Assembly (NCBI GenBank): GCA_018610095.1
Contig: JAHEOB010000190.1
Location: forward strand, 1-9,109
Source of the DNA: Halothece sp. MAG
Lineage (GTDB): Bacteria > Cyanobacteriota > Cyanobacteriia > Cyanobacteriales > Rubidibacteraceae
Length of the DNA: 9,109 nt
Reading direction: 5' to 3'
How positions within the stretch are numbered: position 1 is the first letter of the stretch; each line of letters opens with the position of its first letter. Under the pieces are notes generated by a model that was not told where the DNA came from, did not search any database, and was given only the letters and a program-made list of their open reading frames with translations. The position numbers and the translations under genes are program-made. Below are positions 6,602 through 9,109 of this stretch, piece after piece.

Positions 6602-6925
6602 CTGTTAATTGATCTATTTACCTTATCTCGTCAGTACTGTCTTACCATCTGTGGTGTATTAGTGCCAGTTAATCTTTTATTGACTTCGCTAACGCTACTA
6701 TTGCTAGTTCGTCAATTTCCCAAAATTAATTTACGTTGGAGTGCCGGATTAGCGATTCTGGTTGCCCTTACAATGGTCTTTCATGTTTCGACTTGGCTTG
6801 CGGTGGGCGTTGTCATGGCTCCAACTTATATTTTATTCTCATTAGCTATTATTTGTTTGACCATTAATGGTTGCGCGATCGCTGCTCCCGAGAAATTTCG
6901 ACAAGTGTTAGGAATAGCATATTAA
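6602..6925 (+). CDS. Small membrane protein, unknown function, probable CTG start
   Basis: A 107-aa hydrophobic protein with about three membrane helices (roughly residues 12-36, 47-61 and 65-92) and the short polar linker RQFPKINLRW. Its N-terminus (LIDLFTLSRQYC) and the VPVNLL segment look like real coding sequence and precede the first conventional start, GTG 6662, which would remove 20 residues including part of helix one. The upstream AGGAGG at ideal distance supports CTG 6602; ATT 6608 is a weaker alternative. The frame is open from the stop at 6575-6577. I do not recognise the family; small polytopic proteins of this kind are common in cyanobacteria as hypotheticals. A HIP1 octamer lies near its 3' end. 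It converges with the following minus-strand gene, overlapping by four bases. Confidence 0.7.
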   Translation: MLIDLFTLSRQYCLTICGVLVPVNLLLTSLTLLLLVRQFPKINLRWSAGLAILVALTMVFHVSTWLAVGVVMAPTYILFSLAIICLTINGCAIAAPEKFRQVLGIAY

Positions 6926-7650
6926 TTCTGCTCAGAGTAAGGATGGCGCTTAGAAGGGGGGTTATTTGGGCGTGGCGTGGGTTGGGATTCCCAATAAGAG
7001 GAAGTGCTTGGCTTTTTCTGGGAATGGCGCTTTTTCCAAATGGGGGCAATCTTTTGACCTTTGGTAACGACTAACTCAAGTCCCTGTAACTGGACATCTA
7101 GCTCCCAAAACCAACCTAACATTTCCTTGTCCTCGGGCAGTGTTCCCCTGAGTTTCAATTTAAAAAACTTGGGTGGTTTCGTAGAGCCTTGTTTAATTTT
7201 CATAATAATCTTTTCTTCTTGCTGGGAATAGAAAACTAATTCCCCTCGAATGGAAAAATATCCCGCTTGGGTTTGCACTTCAGATAACCGTTGTTCATGC
7301 AACTGTTCTGCCCGTTGCGAGGATTGACTGAGAGTAGTGGGTTCCCAAATTCCTGCAATTTGCAAATGCAGATAATCTTGTTTTTGTCGCGTCCGAGGAT
7401 AGACAACCCAGAGATGGGGAACATTCAAGTTAATATGTTTTTTAATAACACTAATCACGCGTCCCAATAAGACCGTTTCAATGGTGGTCTCATCCTCAAG
7501 CCTCATCTGACCTCGGGTTAATTGCGTTTGGGGTTCATAAATCCCCCATACCAGCCCGATCGCGCGATATTGCTTATCATGAGTGGGTGGAGGAATCGGG
7601 TGTTCCAACTGTGGTTGTTGATTGCTGCGTTCCTGAGATTCACTGGCCAT
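6922..7650 (-). CDS. Conserved-looking protein of unknown function
   Basis: I do not recognise this 242-aa soluble protein. It starts with a Gln/Pro-rich tail (1-25), followed by a beta-rich segment (IGLVWGIYEPQTQLTRGQM, TVLLGRVISVI, PHLWVVYPRTR, LHLQIAGIWEP; about 30-103). A Q/E-rich helix (104-128) leads to a second beta-rich segment (GYFSIRGELVFYSQQEEKIIMKI, FFKLKLRGTLP, WELDVQLQGLELVV; 130-197). The end is basic and Pro/Ser-rich (KKRHSQKK onwards), which could bind nucleic acid (inference). ATG 7650 is chosen; an in-frame TTG at 7668 would add six residues and neither has a clear ribosome binding site. An AT-rich TAAGATAAAAT stretch at about 7680-7692 on this strand may be its -10 region. 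Its stop shares TTAA with the convergent gene. Confidence 0.8.
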   Translation of the reverse strand: MASESQERSNQQPQLEHPIPPPTHDKQYRAIGLVWGIYEPQTQLTRGQMRLEDETTIETVLLGRVISVIKKHINLNVPHLWVVYPRTRQKQDYLHLQIAGIWEPTTLSQSSQRAEQLHEQRLSEVQTQAGYFSIRGELVFYSQQEEKIIMKIKQGSTKPPKFFKLKLRGTLPEDKEMLGWFWELDVQLQGLELVVTKGQKIAPIWKKRHSQKKPSTSSYWESQPTPRPNNPPSKRHPYSEQN

Positions 7651-7836
7651 TAAGTTACCATAGTGCAATTTTGTTAGCTCATTTTATCTTAAATGGCGCA
7701 AGAAAATGCTCACTAAAGCTCCGCTCCGTTATAGCCGTCAGGCACGGGCGGGTAGAGGAATTCGCCCAACAAACAAAAGTCCGTTAGGGCATCCTTTGAT
7801 TTTCCACGTATCGCTTCAACTGCTCAATACAAAAAC

Positions 7837-8060
7837 ATGCTAACCCTCACCTACGAGTACAAATTACCAAAAATCACCGGTCTAAAGCGCCGCCGTTTAG
7901 GGCGTTCTATCCTATAATTGAAATCAAGTAGGGTCAGAGTGACCCGAAAAATGCTCGCTGAGGGTTAAGAGACGGGGATAATGTCAGGATTAGGTTCCGT
8001 GTTGTCTAGTCTCTTCCGTTGAAGCGAGAATTCTTGCTCCTTTAGGACGAGGAGTGTCAA
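7837..8060 (+). mobile_element. IS200/IS605-family TnpB-type element relic (internally deleted)
   Basis: ATG 7837 begins MLTLTYEYKL, which matches how many cyanobacterial TnpB (IS605 OrfB) proteins start, but the frame diverges and stops at 7917 after 26 codons. Near 8010 a second frame reads SLPLKREFLLL and then a stop, followed by GACGAGGAGTGTCAA (8046-8060). This resembles the tnpB C-terminus and right-end hairpin of such elements, which typically finish in GTCAA. So the start and right end remain while roughly a kilobase of tnpB is missing. It is either a dead copy or a small non-autonomous element mobilised in trans. The left boundary lies somewhere between about 7680 and 7836. Recognition is by memory of family patterns, not a search. 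Confidence 0.55.
7931..8054 (+). ncRNA. Structured segment at the relic's right end, possible omega-RNA remnant
   Basis: Several stems line up: GGGTCA/TGACCC with loop GAG (7931-7945), a long-range 7-bp stem AAGAGAC/GTCTCTT (7967-7973 with 8009-8015), AGCGAG/CTTGCT with loop AATT and one G-U pair (8023-8038), and CTCC/GGAG (8037-8040 with 8051-8054, competing with the previous stem). TnpB elements encode a guide RNA (omega-RNA) across the 3' end of tnpB and the right end, with the guide taken from the flank. This fold fits that position. Transcription or function is not shown. Confidence 0.3.
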
Positions 8061-8120
8061 ACTTGATTACTATACAATGTGATAAGGTGCAGTGAAATAC
8101 TTATTTGAACTATCCAAGGA

Positions 8121-8154
8121 CTTACCCAAGATATAACCTTAGGGTAAGGAGGAG
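8121..8154 (+). promoter_or_regulatory. Toxin-antitoxin leader: inverted repeat, -10-like box and ribosome binding site
   Basis: CTTACCC (8121-8127) pairs perfectly with GGGTAAG (8142-8148), and inside AAG (8128-8130) pairs with CTT (8138-8140), leaving loop ATATAAC. The box TATAAC (8132-8137) lies in this loop and TTGAAC (8105-8110) is 21 nt upstream, a loose promoter. The right arm runs into the Shine-Dalgarno AAGGAGGAG (8146-8154), six bases before the antitoxin ATG. As DNA it could be the operator for autoregulation; as RNA it could mask the ribosome binding site. Which applies is inference. Confidence 0.5.
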
Positions 8155-8160
8155 AAAGCT

Positions 8161-8388
8161 ATGCTAAGAACGCTTGATCAGAAAAATCTCGATATCCGTA
8201 GTTATAGAACCGATGGAACTTGCCCTAATACTACTATCAAGACTAAAACAAAAGAATTGCCGATCACTGTAAATAGTCAACATAACGAAAATAAGCAATG
8301 CAAAGATGATCCTAATCCTATATATGCTGCATTTGAAGAATCTTTGACTGAAATAGGAGAAGTTTATCAGCGTCTTGCCGAGTCCTAG
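8161..8388 (+). CDS. Putative antitoxin of a Doc-type toxin-antitoxin pair
   Basis: A 75-aa polar protein directly upstream of a Doc toxin, so by position its antitoxin. It is not a recognisable Phd: the usual N-terminal Phd/YefM DNA-binding fold is not seen. Residues 1-50 are basic, Thr/Asn/Lys-rich and probably disordered; residues 51-75 (PNPIYAAFEESLTEIGEVYQRLAES region) should form an amphipathic helix, the sort of C-terminal segment with which Phd occupies Doc. It contains TEIGE, loosely like the (S/T)xxxE(G/N) inhibitory motif of Fic inhibitors but lacking the final G/N. ATG 8161 has an excellent ribosome binding site. The stop overlaps the toxin start by 14 nt, indicating translational coupling. 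Being short and unrecognised, the assignment rests on context. Confidence 0.65.
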   Translation: MLRTLDQKNLDIRSYRTDGTCPNTTIKTKTKELPITVNSQHNENKQCKDDPNPIYAAFEESLTEIGEVYQRLAES

Positions 8389-8785
8389 ATATGTTACTCA
8401 AGAGGAAGCAGAGAACCTACATAAACAGTTAATCAATTTATATGGTGGTAGCCTTGGGCTTCGAGATGTAGATGGACTTGAATCTGCTTTACTTCAACCA
8501 CAACAAACCTTTAGTGGGGTGTTATTACATCCCACTATTGCAGATCAAGCAGCAGCTTATCTTTACCATATTGCTAAAAACCATCCTTTTATAGACGGAA
8601 ATAAGCGAACAGCATTGGCTGTTGCATATTCGTTTTTAAAGGCAAATGGTTTGAATCTACTCGTTTCAAAAGATGATTTGTACAACCTGGTCATGCAAAT
8701 CGTCAATAATGAAATAGATAAGACTGCAGTTACGGAGTATGTGAAGGCAAATGTTGAATATGTAGCAAGGAAAAATACATGCTAA
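8375..8785 (+). CDS. doc: Doc/Fic-family toxin (death-on-curing)
   Basis: A 136-aa toxin of the Doc branch of the Fic family. P1 Doc phosphorylates EF-Tu and halts translation; the same is expected here but not shown. The Fic core is intact: HPFIDGNKRT (70-79) with His70, Phe72, Asp74, Asn76, Lys77 and Arg78, in the Doc-type form (GNKR rather than GNGRxxR). The N-terminus PRYVTQEEAENLHKQLI, the segment GLRDVDGLESALLQP and the helix AAAYLYHIAKNHPF all fit the family, and length is close to P1 Doc. The start must be TTG 8375: no ATG or GTG precedes the PRYVT motif in this frame after the stop at 8354. AGGAG at 8355-8359 is 15 nt away, so translation probably depends on coupling with the overlapping antitoxin. 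Loss of any catalytic residue is not apparent. Confidence 0.9.
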   Translation: MPSPRYVTQEEAENLHKQLINLYGGSLGLRDVDGLESALLQPQQTFSGVLLHPTIADQAAAYLYHIAKNHPFIDGNKRTALAVAYSFLKANGLNLLVSKDDLYNLVMQIVNNEIDKTAVTEYVKANVEYVARKNTC

Positions 8786-8990
8786 AGAAGTTACCAAGTG
8801 ATTATAAATCATGTTGATGCTGGCATTAGCGCGATCGCGCTATTAATTGATTTCATGTTATGTCATAGGTGTGCAAGCCGAAATTTGATTTGATATTAGT
8901 AGAAGAAGTTATTAGTCACATTTCAATCAGTTGAGCAGAAACCATTAATCTGAAGTCTAGAGAACTGTCCTATCACGTTTTCACCTAGCA
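8786..8990. other. Intergenic region before topA
   Basis: About 205 AT-rich nucleotides with no gene seen. It holds a small inverted repeat TGATT/AATCA (8799-8811) and the palindrome at 8827-8842. No clear promoter was identified for topA. Confidence 0.45.
8827..8842. repeat. 16-bp perfect palindrome built on HIP1
   Basis: TAGCGCGATCGCGCTA is a perfect 16-bp palindrome with the HIP1 octamer GCGATCGC at its centre (8831-8838). As RNA it could form a six-base-pair hairpin with loop GATC, so it might act as a weak 3' structure after the doc gene; no T-run follows closely. Confidence 0.7.
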
Positions 8991-9109
8991 ATGCCTACCC
9001 TTGTCATCGTTGAATCACCAACCAAAGCTCGCACCATTCGTCAATACCTCCCCAATGACTATCGCGTAGAAGCCTCGATGGGTCATGTTCGGGACTTACC
9101 GTCCTCGGC
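8991..9109 (+). CDS. topA: DNA topoisomerase I, N-terminal start only
   Basis: The first 39 codons of a type IA topoisomerase, which relaxes negative supercoils; the gene runs off the window. The reading frame starts MPTLVIVESPTKARTIRQYL and continues to MGHVRDLPSS, the classic beginning of the Toprim domain: the VESPTKA motif holds the acidic catalytic Glu, followed by the SxGHxxDLP motif. ATG 8991 fits the family start exactly; no Shine-Dalgarno is visible, which is common in this group. It points away from the toxin-antitoxin pair and appears to mark the return to core chromosomal genes. Partial only because of the window end; no sign of damage. Confidence 0.93.
   Translation, partial: MPTLVIVESPTKARTIRQYLPNDYRVEASMGHVRDLPSS

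Larger units (their letters stand above)
7651..8160. other. Gene-poor segment of about 510 nt with transposon relic
   Basis: This stretch separates the minus-strand unknown gene from the toxin-antitoxin pair. It contains the promoter side of the former (7660-7700), an IS200/IS605 TnpB-type relic (at least 7837-8060, left boundary unknown), and the toxin-antitoxin leader (8061-8160). Short open frames at 7706-7843 and up to 7787 resemble no protein I know and are probably noise of the relic. Between 7710 and 7836 a GGGCG/CGCCC inverted repeat (7746-7750 and 7763-7767) could be part of the element's left end. Confidence 0.5.

Noticed and set aside
6864..7074. Short frames over the convergent gene ends
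   Set aside because: Shadows of the small membrane protein and of the minus-strand unknown gene; no starts with ribosome binding sites.
7587..7843. Plus-strand frames of 66 and 45 aa before the TnpB-like start
   Set aside because: One overlaps the N-terminus of the minus-strand gene and neither has a recognisable sequence or Shine-Dalgarno; likely chance frames in the relic.
1..9109. CRISPR array or phage/conjugation system
   Set aside because: No regularly spaced direct repeats, Cas, integrase or phage structural genes are visible; the accessory part is limited to a TnpB relic and a toxin-antitoxin pair.

Overview
The window looks like a piece of a cyanobacterial chromosome. The octamer GCGATCGC (HIP1) occurs seven times in about 9.1 kb, far above chance for an AT-rich sequence. 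The gene content also fits: ferredoxin:thioredoxin reductase catalytic subunit, cyanobacterial-style GntR regulator, Hanks-type Ser/Thr kinase and YgfZ. I cannot assign a genus.

Left part (1-2855): an apparently gene-free edge carries a 45-nt foldback repeat, followed by an intronless tRNA-Leu(UAA) on the minus strand. A GntR-family regulator then runs on the plus strand. Next, a tight plus-strand cluster holds ftrC, a DUF309 protein, an unrecognised 127-aa protein and the YgfZ-type folate-binding protein (ends at 3833), with gaps of 20, -23 and 10 nt. FTR catalytic subunit is a [4Fe-4S] enzyme and YgfZ proteins support Fe-S proteins, so a shared Fe-S/redox theme is plausible.

Middle (3859-6925): a minus-strand pair, a transmembrane Ser/Thr kinase followed 20 nt later by a diverged CbiC/CobH-family protein, converges on ygfZ. 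CbiC-family hallmark residues are altered here. A roughly 400-nt divergent intergenic region separates the kinase from a small membrane-protein gene that has a strong Shine-Dalgarno but no ATG, GTG or TTG at the expected place; CTG is the best start. That gene ends tail-to-tail with a conserved-looking minus-strand protein of unknown function, and the two stops share the four bases TTAA.

Right part (7651-9109): an accessory segment. It contains a decayed IS200/IS605 TnpB-type element (start of tnpB plus right end, middle deleted) whose remaining sequence can fold extensively. It is followed by a toxin-antitoxin pair: a small unrecognised putative antitoxin and a Doc/Fic-family toxin. Its leader has a strong inverted repeat reaching into the ribosome binding site. 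The window closes with the start of topA (DNA topoisomerase I), cut by the window edge.

No wholly new system is evident. The items most worth a second look are the CTG-start membrane protein, the toxin-antitoxin leader and unfamiliar antitoxin, the degenerate CbiC paralogue beside a kinase, and the TnpB relic with possible omega-RNA-like structure.
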